Positions 35,374-45,136 of a DNA stretch of 64,000 nucleotides are shown here, one piece after another (the stretch's first letter is position 1; every line of letters begins with the position of its first letter). The stretch spans positions 1 to 64,000 of the forward strand of contig NZ_FPCD01000008.1 of assembly GCF_900116865.1 (NCBI RefSeq), written 5' to 3'. The position numbers were made by a program, and so were the translations under genes. The notes below the pieces were generated by a model. The model was not told the origin of the DNA. It searched no databases and saw only the letters and a program-made list of their open reading frames with translations. The DNA comes from Butyrivibrio sp. M55. GTDB lineage: Bacteria > Bacillota > Clostridia > Lachnospirales > Lachnospiraceae.

Positions 35374-38300
35374 ATGAATAATGGAGCGAACGAAACTAAA
35401 AAAGGCGAATACATAACCGGCTCGGGAAGGCGGTTTGTTTCTGATGCGCCCAAAGAGTTTCACTACACGTCGTTTGAGACAAAAAGGCTTCTTAGAGAGT
35501 ATGCGCCTGTGAGTGAGGTGCCTCTTTTGTACAAAGATACTTCACTTGCCGTTCTGGAGCCGCATGCCGTATTAAACAGAGAAAAGCTTGTGGTATCTTT
35601 TTGCATAAAGTCTGAAAAGGGCGGCCACAGCTATGTTCTTAAGGATATAGCCGAGCTTCTTGATGCGATAGAAAAGCACAGTTTCTTAAGCTATGGTAAG
35701 CATCTTGAGTTTACGCATGATATGTCTTCGTTTTCTGCGGATTCCCAGAAGATAATAAATTTCTTATTCGACTATTTCAGAGGTAGAAGAGCGGGAGACC
35801 CTTATCAGGTCTATTCGCGTTCAAAGAGCCGAAGCAAGAACATCGAGCTTTGCGGTAATGAGATTGATGAGTTTTTTAAATCGGTAAAAGAGACTTTTTT
35901 CCTCAATTCCGATTTTAGGGCGAGGTACAGCGAAGAGCGCCTTCTTGAGATAGTTCCTGTTTTCCCTGACATTGATCTTCATATTGAGAAAAAGAACTTC
36001 GGAGTCGTTTTCGAATCCGGCTCTTTTACCATGTTCGAAGGATATTCAAATATTTATTTCGAAAGAAAGAGAAAGCTTCACATGATTCCCCGAAGCGATT
36101 GCGCGGAGATTATTCCGGTGCTCAAGTTCCTTGCGGCGAGAAGAACTGAGAACGAGCTCTTTATAGCTGAAAAAGATCTGCCTCTTTTTTCGGAAGGTCT
36201 TTTCCCTGTGATCAATGAGTTCTTCAATGTGAGCACGGACGGCTTCGAGGCTTCGAGATACGCGCCTGATATTCCAAAGTTTGAGATTTATTTAGATATG
36301 CCTGATGCAAATAGCATAACCTGTAAGGTAAAGGCTGCGTATGATGCCGGAAACGGTATGAAAGAGAGCTTTGACATTTTTGAATCTCAGGACATGGATA
36401 AGTTTGGTGATGAGCCGGCGACCAATGTGAAGAGGAACAGTTATCTGGAGAACAGAACTGCAAAACTGATAAGCCCGTATTTTGACAGGCTTGACTCTGA
36501 CAGGAAAGCGCTGGTACTTACGACGGATTCATACACGGATGATAAGCTTTACGTTTTTCTTGCGGAAAAGATGGGATATCTTTCTACCATAGGCGACGTA
36601 TTCGTATCGGATGCGATCAAGGCGGTAAGGATCGAGAAGGGGCTCAAGGTGAATCTTGGCGTCTCTGTTGTTTCGGACCTTCTGGAACTTTCGATGGTGC
36701 CTGAAACGCTTACGCCTGATGAGCTTGGTGAGATACTGAGTCAGTACGACAAAAAGAGAAAGTATTATAAATTAAAGAGCGGCGAAGTGGTGAGCGTTGC
36801 GAGCGATGACGCCAAGATGCTGTTTGCGCTTAAGGACGGACTTGGAATAACGGCGAAGCAGATCGTCGAAGGTCACGCAGAGGTACCGAGATACAGAGCT
36901 CTTTTTATCAATGATATCGCGGAAAAAAATATTGAAGAGGGCGGTTCTTCTATCGGAAGAAGCAAGAGCTTCAAGGAATTTGTGTCGGGATTTGCATCGC
37001 CTACGGATGAGCGTTTTAAGGTTCCTGAGAGTCTTGAGGATGTTCTTAGGGATTATCAGAAGACGGGATTTTTCTGGCTTAAAGCTCTTTCACATAACGG
37101 ATTTGGAGGCATTCTTGCCGATGACATGGGACTTGGTAAGACGATTCAGGTTCTTGCATATCTTCTAAGTGCAAAAGAATGTGCGCTGAAAGAGGGAAGA
37201 AAGAACAGGTGCAGTCTTATTGTGTGTCCGGCGTCACTTGTTTACAACTGGCAACATGAGATCAGAAAGTTCACACCGCTTCTTAACTGCGAGATAGCTG
37301 TCGGCGTAAAGCCTGACAGAGTGCGGATTACGTCGGAGATTGACAGTGAAGAGACCGATGTTATCATCACGTCATATGATCTTTTAAGAAGAGATATCGA
37401 GCTGTATAAGTATTTGAATTTTGACTGCTGTGTTATTGATGAAGCGCAGTTTATAAAGAACCCGGGTACGCTTATTGCGAAGGCTGTAAAGAGCATAAAT
37501 GCGGCATTTAAAGTGGCTCTTACGGGAACGCCCATCGAGAACAGACTGAGCGAACTCTGGAGCATATTTGATTTCTGCATGCCGGGATATCTTTTTGGAT
37601 ATAAGCAGTTCCGTGACAATATTGAGGTTCCCGTTGTTTCGGACGGGGATGAGTCTTCGACCGAGATGCTCAGGAAGATGATAGCGCCTTTTGTGATCAG
37701 AAGGCTTAAGAGTGATGTCTTAAAGGATCTTCCCGACAAGCTTGAAGAGAATATCTATGCGCCTATGAACAGTTCTCAGAGAGAGCTTTATGATGCGCAC
37801 CTTCAGAGAGTTAAGCTTATGGTCGAGGGAACTGATGAGGAATCTTTTGGAAAAGACAGGATAGTAATCCTTTCGGAACTTACAAGGCTTCGCCAGCTTT
37901 GCTGCGATCCGGGGCTTGTGTATGAAAACTATACAGGCGGAAGCGCCAAAACAGATCTTCTTATCGAGATGATAAAGAGCGCCTCCGAAAGCGGTCACAA
38001 GATTCTTTTATTCTCGCAGTTCACATCAATGCTCGACAGAATAACAAAGGAACTTGAAAATGCGGGAATATCGCACTACCTTCTTACAGGGTCCACGAAG
38101 AAGGAAGACCGCATAAAGCTCGTCGATGCCTTCCAGGAGGATGACACTTCGGTATTTTGCATATCTCTTAAAGCCGGAGGCACAGGTCTTAACCTAACAA
38201 GCGCGGACATCGTCATTCACTTCGATCACTGGTGGAACATCGCGGTCGAGAACCAGGCAACCGACAGAGCCCACCGAATCGGCCAAAAGAATGTTGTCAC

Positions 38301-38451
38301 CGTATACCGCCTGATCATGGAGAATACCATCGAAGAGCGTATCATAACCCTTCAGAACCGCAAAAAAGAGCTGGCCGACAAGCTCCTCAATACCGGAACC
38401 ATGAGCAATCCGACCCTCACCAAGGAAGAGCTCCTCGAGCTCCTCGGATGA
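35374..38451 (+). CDS. SNF2/SWI2-family DNA-dependent ATPase
   Basis: A 1025-residue bacterial SNF2 helicase. The N-terminal ~530 residues hold a SNF2-associated region; the ATPase core has motif I ADDMGLGKT (near residue 585), motif II DEAQ (near 688), motif III LTGTPIENRLSELWS and motif VI DRAHRIGQ (near 963). Such proteins move along double-stranded DNA and remodel protein-DNA complexes. The SWIM zinc motif seen in many relatives was not found. ATG 35374 lies close to the kinase stop. The stop is nine bases before a ~700-bp palindrome. Confidence 0.88.
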   Translation: MNNGANETKKGEYITGSGRRFVSDAPKEFHYTSFETKRLLREYAPVSEVPLLYKDTSLAVLEPHAVLNREKLVVSFCIKSEKGGHSYVLKDIAELLDAIEKHSFLSYGKHLEFTHDMSSFSADSQKIINFLFDYFRGRRAGDPYQVYSRSKSRSKNIELCGNEIDEFFKSVKETFFLNSDFRARYSEERLLEIVPVFPDIDLHIEKKNFGVVFESGSFTMFEGYSNIYFERKRKLHMIPRSDCAEIIPVLKFLAARRTENELFIAEKDLPLFSEGLFPVINEFFNVSTDGFEASRYAPDIPKFEIYLDMPDANSITCKVKAAYDAGNGMKESFDIFESQDMDKFGDEPATNVKRNSYLENRTAKLISPYFDRLDSDRKALVLTTDSYTDDKLYVFLAEKMGYLSTIGDVFVSDAIKAVRIEKGLKVNLGVSVVSDLLELSMVPETLTPDELGEILSQYDKKRKYYKLKSGEVVSVASDDAKMLFALKDGLGITAKQIVEGHAEVPRYRALFINDIAEKNIEEGGSSIGRSKSFKEFVSGFASPTDERFKVPESLEDVLRDYQKTGFFWLKALSHNGFGGILADDMGLGKTIQVLAYLLSAKECALKEGRKNRCSLIVCPASLVYNWQHEIRKFTPLLNCEIAVGVKPDRVRITSEIDSEETDVIITSYDLLRRDIELYKYLNFDCCVIDEAQFIKNPGTLIAKAVKSINAAFKVALTGTPIENRLSELWSIFDFCMPGYLFGYKQFRDNIEVPVVSDGDESSTEMLRKMIAPFVIRRLKSDVLKDLPDKLEENIYAPMNSSQRELYDAHLQRVKLMVEGTDEESFGKDRIVILSELTRLRQLCCDPGLVYENYTGGSAKTDLLIEMIKSASESGHKILLFSQFTSMLDRITKELENAGISHYLLTGSTKKEDRIKLVDAFQEDDTSVFCISLKAGGTGLNLTSADIVIHFDHWWNIAVENQATDRAHRIGQKNVVTVYRLIMENTIEERIITLQNRKKELADKLLNTGTMSNPTLTKEELLELLG

Positions 38452-38459
38452 CAGTAGCA

Positions 38460-39157
38460 CTAAGACCCGGCCGCTCACAGCTTTGGCACAGACAGCCCCT
38501 TTAGGGCCACCCACGGGCAGTGCGGATATGTTTTTTGGAGTTGCTCCATCACTTGGATTCACTAGGCTCCGAAATCAGCCATAAAATTCTATCGGCTCAA
38601 AACTCCATTCGGTCCGCCTTATAGCGGGGAGCCATGGGCTTATGTTTTTGAGCATTTCACGAGAGGCCACATTTTTATAGGGGTTCGACTGTTTTTCCTG
38701 CGCATGTGGAGACGTTGTTTGAGCATCCCGATGCATTTATCAGAATTGTAATACGCTGCTTTGCAGCTATAAAAATAACCAAAACCATCTCTGCAAGCTA
38801 GAAAGTTTGCGAGAGTGGTTTTGGTTATTTTTTCACGCCCGCGTAGGCGGGCTATTACAATTCTGATAAATGCATCGGGATGCGAGTTTAGTCGAGACAT
38901 GCGCCAACAAAGAAAAACGGCCGAACCCCTATAAAAATGTGAGCCGGAGTGATTGTGAAAAAACATAAGCCCATGGCTCCCCGCTATAAGGCGGACCGAA
39001 TGTCAAACAGTGAGCCTCAAAGCAGAATTTTATGGCTGATTTCGGAGCCTAGTGAATCCAACGTTCCCTCGAGAAACTCCAAAAAACATATCCGCACTGC
39101 CCGTGGGTGACCCTAAAGGGGCTGTCTGTGCCAAAGCTGCGAGCGACCGGGCCTTAG
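38460..39157. repeat. Giant mosaic palindrome D between convergent genes
   Basis: About 698 bp fold into one hairpin centred near 38809. Matching blocks, left against right inverted: 38478-38542 with 39075-39139 (64 of 65), 38553-38590 with 39024-39061 (38 of 38), 38606-38649 with 38959-39002 (44 of 44), 38668-38687 with 38922-38941 (20 of 20), 38723-38753 with 38853-38883 (31 of 31), 38771-38787 with 38816-38832 (17 of 17). Between blocks are 10-27-bp bubbles with little or no similarity. One bubble pair holds two different mini-hairpins (38755-38767 and 38837-38852). It starts just after the SNF2 stop and ends over the DHH stop. Confidence 0.92.
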
Positions 39158-40668
39158 ATCTCGTGGTAGAGGACCGGGAAGAGGTCGGCACGGATTATGA
39201 AGATGTCGTGAGGGTTGTCTTCCCTAAAGGCGATGTAGTCGCCAATCTCGCCGGAGTAGTAGCGCTCCTCGTTTGATGCGGTAAAGAGCTTTACTTTTTT
39301 GGTGAGAGGTTTAGCGTAGATGTTTACTTCGTCTAAGCTTATGGCAGTTTTGGCGAAGGACATTACGATTTTCTTTTTGCCGGTGGCGGTGTTTCTGATG
39401 CTGGGTGCGTATTCAAAAGTCTTGTTGAATGGCTTGTCCAGGGTCTCATATGAGCTTCTGAGTTTACTCTCAGAGATTGGGTAAACTTCACCGGAAAGAC
39501 CGATCATCAGATAAGTTGTGGTGTCTATGAGGACATCCATATCGCCTTTCAATGTTCTGACTGTTATCTCCGTGTTGTCGGGGAAAATGTCGTCAAGCTT
39601 TACATAGCCAAGTTCCTGAGTGGTCTTGGCGTATTTTTTCATCTCGGTTGTATCGAGCGTCATTTCCTTTGCGTATATTATTTCATAAGAGTCAAAGTAC
39701 ATTTCCATGCGCTCGTGAAGAATCTTTGCAGCGAATTCCGCGTATTCCTCATCGGTCTGCATGGGGAAAAGATGCATAAGCTTTTCCGGACGAAGTGTTC
39801 CGCCGGCCTTGTAGATATGGCCGCCACCGCCGCCGAGTCCTTTTGCAAGGAAAGCAGCAAGTTCGTCTGCATGTACCTCTTTTATGCAACTTCTAACAGA
39901 GAATTTTACTTCACTCTGTCCGATGTAATAACTAAGGCATACGTCTACACCTGCTGTTTCGAGCGAAAAATCACTCATGACTCCGAGAATGTTCGGGTCG
40001 CAGGGCTCTGACTTTATTATCAGATACTTATTTTTATCAAAATACTCGTAGTTCAGTATTGCATTTCCTGTTACCTTGAGCTCATCAAGGGAAATGTTTG
40101 AATTGCTCATTTCCACAATAATACTTCTGTTAATAACAAGCTCGTCTTGCATATCCTTATCAAGAGGGTGGGAGATTTCGGAGAGTTTGTTCGTATCAGT
40201 ATAAAGACCGTAGTAAAGAGCTGTTGCAAGGAGAGGCTCGTCGTTTACGTCTACGCCTTCCTTTTTGAGCAGATCCCATATGATGGTAGAAGCACTTCCG
40301 ATTGCGTTCTTGATCTCAGAATGCTCGGGAAGATCTTCAATTACCTGATGATGATCTATTATCGCAATATGTTTTGCGGGTGTTTTTGTAACATTTCTTT
40401 GTCCGTATTGGCAGTCAACAGTTATCAAAAGCTCCGGAACATCAGCAAAATCGGGTTCATAGCTTACCGGTATCTTAAGCTTGTCGAGCATGATAGTAAG
40501 ATTGCTCTTTCTGATCACATTTTTTCCACGATATATGAATCGCGCATTCTTTCCGTTGTTCTTAAAATACCACCACAAAGCGTATCCCGATGCCAGTGCA
40601 TCAGCATCCGGATTATCGTGACACTGTATGACAATATCATTGTATTTCAGTAATTCGTTCAATCTCAT
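39154..40668 (-). CDS. DHH/DHHA1-family phosphoesterase
   Basis: A 504-residue protein. The DHH domain shows DNPDADALASG near residue 20 and IDHHQVIED near 106, with Asp residues for Mn binding; a DHHA1-type GGGGGH follows near 281. Relatives cleave short RNA (NrnA), pApA or cyclic dinucleotides. The C-terminal ~180 residues are an extra domain I cannot name. The frame is open upstream to a TTG at 40710, but ATG 40668 starts the conserved domain and is chosen; its ribosome site is weak. The stop lies inside the last bases of palindrome D. Confidence 0.8.
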   Translation of the reverse strand: MRLNELLKYNDIVIQCHDNPDADALASGYALWWYFKNNGKNARFIYRGKNVIRKSNLTIMLDKLKIPVSYEPDFADVPELLITVDCQYGQRNVTKTPAKHIAIIDHHQVIEDLPEHSEIKNAIGSASTIIWDLLKKEGVDVNDEPLLATALYYGLYTDTNKLSEISHPLDKDMQDELVINRSIIVEMSNSNISLDELKVTGNAILNYEYFDKNKYLIIKSEPCDPNILGVMSDFSLETAGVDVCLSYYIGQSEVKFSVRSCIKEVHADELAAFLAKGLGGGGGHIYKAGGTLRPEKLMHLFPMQTDEEYAEFAAKILHERMEMYFDSYEIIYAKEMTLDTTEMKKYAKTTQELGYVKLDDIFPDNTEITVRTLKGDMDVLIDTTTYLMIGLSGEVYPISESKLRSSYETLDKPFNKTFEYAPSIRNTATGKKKIVMSFAKTAISLDEVNIYAKPLTKKVKLFTASNEERYYSGEIGDYIAFREDNPHDIFIIRADLFPVLYHEI

Positions 40669-40969
40669 AACTAAATAAATCCAAGTAAGTTCAGGCCTTG
40701 TGCGATACAAGGGGGTGAACGGTAAAAAATCATTTCAATGGACTAACGTATAAAAGCCCACTATCTTTATAATAATCAATTTTTGTATTATGTAAAGGTA
40801 AGAATATAAGCTATTTTAATAAAAAAATCGTCGTAAATGCGATATGGGTCCAATATCACGACTAATTTTAATATGAAATATTAATTATAAAAAAATAAAA
40901 TTATTCTTACATGCTAGGATATAATATATATTGAAAAAATACAAGAAAAGAATGTATTATAAATAGACT
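40669..40969. other. Divergent A/T-rich intergenic region
   Basis: About 300 bases between the divergent DHH and nth genes. It is strongly A/T-rich and must hold both promoters, but no unambiguous promoter pair, hairpin or repeat stood out. Confidence 0.5.
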
Positions 40970-41602
40970 ATGACAAAGAAAAAGCTTGCTCTCGAGGTAA
41001 TCGAGAGGTTGAAAAAAGAATATCCCGAGGCAAAATGTACTCTTGCCTATGATAAAGCCTGGCAGCTTCTGATAAGTGTGAGGCTTGCCGCGCAGTGCAC
41101 GGATGCAAGAGTAGACATGATCACGCCTCTTTTATATGAAAAATATCCGACGGTCAAGGCTCTTGCCGAGGCTCCCGTGGAGGAGATTGAAAAGATAATC
41201 CGCCCGTGCGGACTCGGTAATTCCAAAGCAAGAGATATTTCTGCATGCATGAAAGTCATTAACGAAAAGTACGGCGGCAATGTTCCCGATAACATGAAGG
41301 AACTCCTGGCACTTCCCGGTGTCGGCAGAAAGAGCGCGAACCTCATAATGGGAGATGTTTTCGGTCAGCCCGCTATCGTCACAGACACACATTGCATCAG
41401 GCTTTCCAACCTCATCGGTCTTGTCGACAACATAAAAGAACCCGCTAAAGTCGAAAAAGAACTTTGGAAGATTATCCCACCCGAAGAAGGCAACGATCTT
41501 TGCCATCGCTTTGTTCTTCACGGCAGAGCAGTCTGCATCGCCAGAAGACCCGGCTGCGCAAACTGTTGCTTAAGGGATATATGTAAAAGCGCTTCTTTTT
41601 GA
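40970..41602 (+). CDS. nth: Endonuclease III
   Basis: A 210-residue DNA glycosylase/AP lyase that removes oxidised pyrimidines. It has the helix-hairpin-helix LPGVGRKSAN with the catalytic Lys, the catalytic Asp in VTDTHCIRL, and the iron-sulfur motif C-x6-C-x2-C-x5-C (CIARRPGCANCCLRDIC) at the C-terminus. Length and order are typical. No strong ribosome site is seen before the ATG. Confidence 0.95.
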   Translation: MTKKKLALEVIERLKKEYPEAKCTLAYDKAWQLLISVRLAAQCTDARVDMITPLLYEKYPTVKALAEAPVEEIEKIIRPCGLGNSKARDISACMKVINEKYGGNVPDNMKELLALPGVGRKSANLIMGDVFGQPAIVTDTHCIRLSNLIGLVDNIKEPAKVEKELWKIIPPEEGNDLCHRFVLHGRAVCIARRPGCANCCLRDICKSASF

Positions 41603-41682
41603 TTTTGCTCAAATTCTCTTTTACCACAATATGATAGATTAGTGGAGGATTCACGAGACCTACGAATCCAAAAGGAGAGAGA

Positions 41683-43641
41683 ATGAGAGATATCGAATAT
41701 CTTAAGCTTCTTGGCAAGGAGTTTCCCACATCAAGGAAAGCCGGTGCTGAGATTATCAATTTGCGGGCAATCTGCGCGCTCCCAAAGGGGACGGAATATT
41801 TCTTTTCGGATATTCATGGGGAGTATGAGAGTTTCTCGCATCTTTTACGAAGTTCATCAGGTATTATAAGAGCCAAGATAGAAGAGACTTTCGGAAATAT
41901 GATGTCCGAAGAGGACCAGCTTGAGCTTGCAAATCTGATCTACTACCCGAATGAAACAATTGAAAAAAAGAGGCATGATGAGAACGCCACGATCAAGCAG
42001 CTCCACGACGGACAGAAGATTACGATAAACAGGCTTGTTGCCATATGCAAAGTCGTAAGCTCCAAATACACAAGATCCAAGGTGAGAAAAAAGATGCCGC
42101 CCGATTACGCTTATGCCATTGATGAGCTTATGCATCTTGATATGAACGATTTCAATAAAAAGGCTTATTACAACGAGATCATAAACGGAATAATCGAGAT
42201 CGAGTCGGCAGATGAATTTATCATCGCGCTCTGTGAGCTGATTCAGAACCTCACGATTGATTCGCTTCATATAATAGGAGACATTTTTGACCGTGGCCCA
42301 AGGCCCGACCTTGTAATGGAAGAGATCATGAATTTCCACGACGTCGACATTCAGTGGGGCAATCATGATATTGACTGGATGGGCGCTGCATGCGGAAATA
42401 CGGCGTGTATTGCAAATGTCTTGCGAATAGGAACAGGCTATAACTCTTTTGATGCCCTTGAAGATGGCTACGGAATAAACTTAAGACCGCTTTCCATGTT
42501 TGCCGCCGAAGTTTACGGGGACGATCCGTGCGAGAATTTCAGGCCGCATCTGCTTGATAAGACGGAGTATGATTCCGTGAATCCAGATCTTGCTGCGAAG
42601 ATGTGCAAGGCAATCACCATTATCCAGCTAAAGCTTGAAGGGCAGATCATAAAACGCCATCCTGAGTACGGCCTTGAGGACAGGCTCCTTCTTGATCGGA
42701 TTGACTTTGGAAACGGAGACATAGATATTCAGGGAAAAAAATATAAATTAAGCGATACGAACTTTCCGACTATAGATCCGAAGGCTCCTTACGGGCTCAC
42801 ACCTGAAGAAGAGGAACTGATGCATACTTTAAAGCTAAGTTTTATGCATTCCAAGCTTCTTAGAAAACATGTGCAGTTTCTTTATTCACACGGAGCGATG
42901 TACAGGACGATAAATAATAACCTTCTTTATCATGGCTGCATTCCGATGGATGACGATGGGAATTTTGCCTGTATGACGACTTTAGATGGCAGTTTCTGCG
43001 GCAAAGAACTTATGGATTACCTTAATTCCAAAATCCACGATGCTTTTTTCCTCGACATCAGAGATGACAGGGAGAAAAAGCAGGATGCCATCGATTTTAT
43101 GTGGTATCTGTGGTGCGGTCCGAAGTCGCCGCTTTTTGGAAAAGACAAGATAACTACATTTGAACATCTTTTTCTTAAAGAATATAAGGAACTGTGCGTG
43201 GAAAAATACAATCCGTATTATAAGTATTCGGCGGAAGAGCGATATGCTGACAAGATTCTGAAAGAATTCGGCCTTGATCCCGAGTGGGCGCACATAATAA
43301 ACGGACATGTTCCGGTCAAGACAACGAAGGGAGAGAGCCCTGTTAAGGCAAACGGAAAGCTCTATATAATAGACGGAGGTCTTTCCAAAGCCTATCACGA
43401 GCAGACGGGAATTGCGGGATATACACTCATATACAATTCAAATCATCTTGCGCTTGCGGCACATAAGCCGTTTGTGAAGGGACAGGAGAATACTCCGACA
43501 ATCCGGATAACGGAAACGACCAAGAAACGCATACTTGTAAAAGATACGGATATAGGAAAAACGCTGATAGGGCAGATTGAGGACCTTAAGGAACTTCTTT
43601 TGGCCTATGAAAGCGGACTTATCAGGGAAAATAGTCATTAA
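41683..43641 (+). CDS. fbp: Fructose-1,6-bisphosphatase, class III
   Basis: A 652-residue gluconeogenic phosphatase of the Firmicutes-specific class III, related to the metallophosphoesterase fold. Signs: FFSDIHGEYESF near residue 46, DIFDRGPRPD, QWGNHDIDWMGAACGN, and the C-terminal INGHVPVKTTKGESPVKANG. The length is typical (about 640-670). AAGGAGAGAG precedes the ATG. It stands alone; an A/T-rich gap follows. Confidence 0.95.
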   Translation: MRDIEYLKLLGKEFPTSRKAGAEIINLRAICALPKGTEYFFSDIHGEYESFSHLLRSSSGIIRAKIEETFGNMMSEEDQLELANLIYYPNETIEKKRHDENATIKQLHDGQKITINRLVAICKVVSSKYTRSKVRKKMPPDYAYAIDELMHLDMNDFNKKAYYNEIINGIIEIESADEFIIALCELIQNLTIDSLHIIGDIFDRGPRPDLVMEEIMNFHDVDIQWGNHDIDWMGAACGNTACIANVLRIGTGYNSFDALEDGYGINLRPLSMFAAEVYGDDPCENFRPHLLDKTEYDSVNPDLAAKMCKAITIIQLKLEGQIIKRHPEYGLEDRLLLDRIDFGNGDIDIQGKKYKLSDTNFPTIDPKAPYGLTPEEEELMHTLKLSFMHSKLLRKHVQFLYSHGAMYRTINNNLLYHGCIPMDDDGNFACMTTLDGSFCGKELMDYLNSKIHDAFFLDIRDDREKKQDAIDFMWYLWCGPKSPLFGKDKITTFEHLFLKEYKELCVEKYNPYYKYSAEERYADKILKEFGLDPEWAHIINGHVPVKTTKGESPVKANGKLYIIDGGLSKAYHEQTGIAGYTLIYNSNHLALAAHKPFVKGQENTPTIRITETTKKRILVKDTDIGKTLIGQIEDLKELLLAYESGLIRENSH

Positions 43642-43776
43642 TTCCTTATAAATAGTTTATAAAAAAGTTATTTGACGTATTTTGCCCATTTGTTTAAAAT
43701 AACTATAACCTAGAAAGTTTGTGCATATTTATTTTTCATGTAGAGAAACAGAGAGACGAAGGGAAAAGGGTCTGAT

Positions 43777-43974
43777 ATGGATACTAACGGACTTAGTGCT
43801 GAACAGCAGGCTTTATTGGCCAGTATAATGGGTAAATCCTCACAGGCCGGAGGGGGCGGATTCAATCCTTCGACACCGGCAGTGCCCGGAGGAGCAGCGC
43901 CGTTACCTGCAGATAATGGCAAGATGCTCAGCCAGGCAGAAATAGATGCCCTGATTGCGTCAATGGGTAAGTGA
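43777..43974 (+). CDS. Microprotein with a FliM-type CheY-binding motif
   Basis: A 65-residue protein. Its last 15 residues read LSQAEIDALIASMGK, of which LSQAEIDAL matches the N-terminal CheY-binding helix of FliM. The N-terminus carries a similar segment (LSAEQQALLASIMGK, residues 6-20), so two related helices are joined by a Gly/Pro/Ala linker (residues 21-50). No FliM middle domain or FliN-like C-terminus is present. It may bind CheY-P or a flagellar switch partner. AAGGGAAAAGGG precedes the ATG and a terminator follows. Confidence 0.7.
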   Translation: MDTNGLSAEQQALLASIMGKSSQAGGGGFNPSTPAVPGGAAPLPADNGKMLSQAEIDALIASMGK

Positions 43975-44020
43975 GGATACGAAGAGAGTAATTTATATAG
44001 GGTTTTTGTTTGGTTTTTTT

Positions 44021-44051
44021 GACGTCGACACATATGTGTCGGCGTTTTTTT
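44021..44051 (+). terminator. Terminator after the FliM-motif gene
   Basis: GACGTCGACACA and TGTGTCGGCGT form a 10-12-bp stem closed by a short loop, followed by seven Ts. Confidence 0.8.
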
Positions 44052-44186
44052 GCGCTTAATGGGTTTAAGAATCGCAGAAAATATATTATCATTATATTGT
44101 GAATAATTAATTGTTTATCAGAGTATTAAATTCACGCGGTCTTTTTGTTTCTTATCGGATAGCCTAAATGTCTGGAGGGGAATAAC

Positions 44187-44486
44187 ATGTATATTGCGAT
44201 GCAGTGCAGTGACAGCAACGGGACACTAAATACGGAAGTTTGTACCTTCTGCGGGATAAGATATGACACCAGGTACAAATCGGCGGTCATTTCCACGGAA
44301 CATATCAATCATGACTATGTTATCCCGATGGAAGCAAAAGATTATGAGAACGCTGTAAAGCAGATAATGGACGCGCTTAAGAACCATGCGGATATTATAA
44401 ACATTGAGCAAGGCATTGTTTGCCGCGGAAGAAAAGGGGAATCAAGACACGTTGAACCACAAAAGCTGGTGATAGTGCAGATATGA
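44187..44486 (+). CDS. Hypothetical protein
   Basis: A 99-residue protein without signal peptide or membrane helix. The N-terminal half has three Cys residues (QCSDS, VCTFCG); the C-terminal half is alpha/beta. CTGGAGGGG precedes the ATG. It ends just before the flavodoxin gene, so the two are probably cotranscribed. Family not recognised. Confidence 0.6.
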   Translation: MYIAMQCSDSNGTLNTEVCTFCGIRYDTRYKSAVISTEHINHDYVIPMEAKDYENAVKQIMDALKNHADIINIEQGIVCRGRKGESRHVEPQKLVIVQI

Positions 44487-44503
44487 CAACGAGGAGGAAT
44501 ACA

Positions 44504-44986
44504 ATGGATAAAAAAGTATTGGTGGCTTATTTTTCTGCCAGCGGAGTTACTGCGAAAGTTGCAAAAGAGCTTGCTTCTTCTATAGGAGCTGACATTTACG
44601 AGATTGTTCCGAAAGAGAAATACACATCGGAAGATCTTAATTGGCAGGATGAAAAATCGCGAAGCAGTATAGAAATGAAAGATGTCGCGTCGCGTCCCGA
44701 GATTGCGGATAATTCTGCAAATGTGGACACGGCAGATGTAGTTTTCATCGGATTTCCCATCTGGTGGTATACAGCGCCACACATCATAAACAGCTTCCTT
44801 GAATCCTATGATTTTGCAGGTAAACATGTAGTTCTTTTCGCAACATCGGGTGGAACCGACATAGAGAAGAGTGTAAAAGACCTCCAGAATACCTACACTC
44901 GAATCCGCTTCGACGGAGGTAAAAAGATAAGCGTCGGAACTCCCGCAGACGAGCTTAAAGCTTGGGCTGGAAAATACGTATCGTGA
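44504..44986 (+). CDS. Flavodoxin
   Basis: A 160-residue FMN-binding electron carrier. The phosphate loop FSASGVTAKVA matches the flavodoxin pattern, followed by DIYEIVPKEKYTSEDLNW and the second flavin loop (GFPIWWYTAPHIINSFLES), with ATSGGTDIEKS near the third. The frame is open from an ATG at 44483 overlapping the previous stop, but GAGGAGG places the start at 44504. Such short flavodoxins serve as general low-potential electron donors or as quinone-type reductases. Confidence 0.85.
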   Translation: MDKKVLVAYFSASGVTAKVAKELASSIGADIYEIVPKEKYTSEDLNWQDEKSRSSIEMKDVASRPEIADNSANVDTADVVFIGFPIWWYTAPHIINSFLESYDFAGKHVVLFATSGGTDIEKSVKDLQNTYTRIRFDGGKKISVGTPADELKAWAGKYVS

Positions 44987-45136
44987 AATATTGAAGGATG
45001 TAGTCAAAATGATGGCTACATCTTTTTTTACGGCTTTATACAAAAATTTTTCACAGATAAGAATTTTTTCATATGCTATTATTCATAATGAAAAGATTTA
45101 ACAGGGGAGAAATATAGGAGAAAGAAGTAAAAGAGT

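Noticed and set aside
38194..39276. Two opposite-strand open frames (38194-38562 minus, 39052-39276 plus) sharing a peptide that includes TPKNISALPVG
   Set aside because: The shared peptide is only the translation of the two arms of palindrome D; one frame overlaps the SNF2 gene and the other the DHH gene, and neither has a ribosome site or codon bias of its own.
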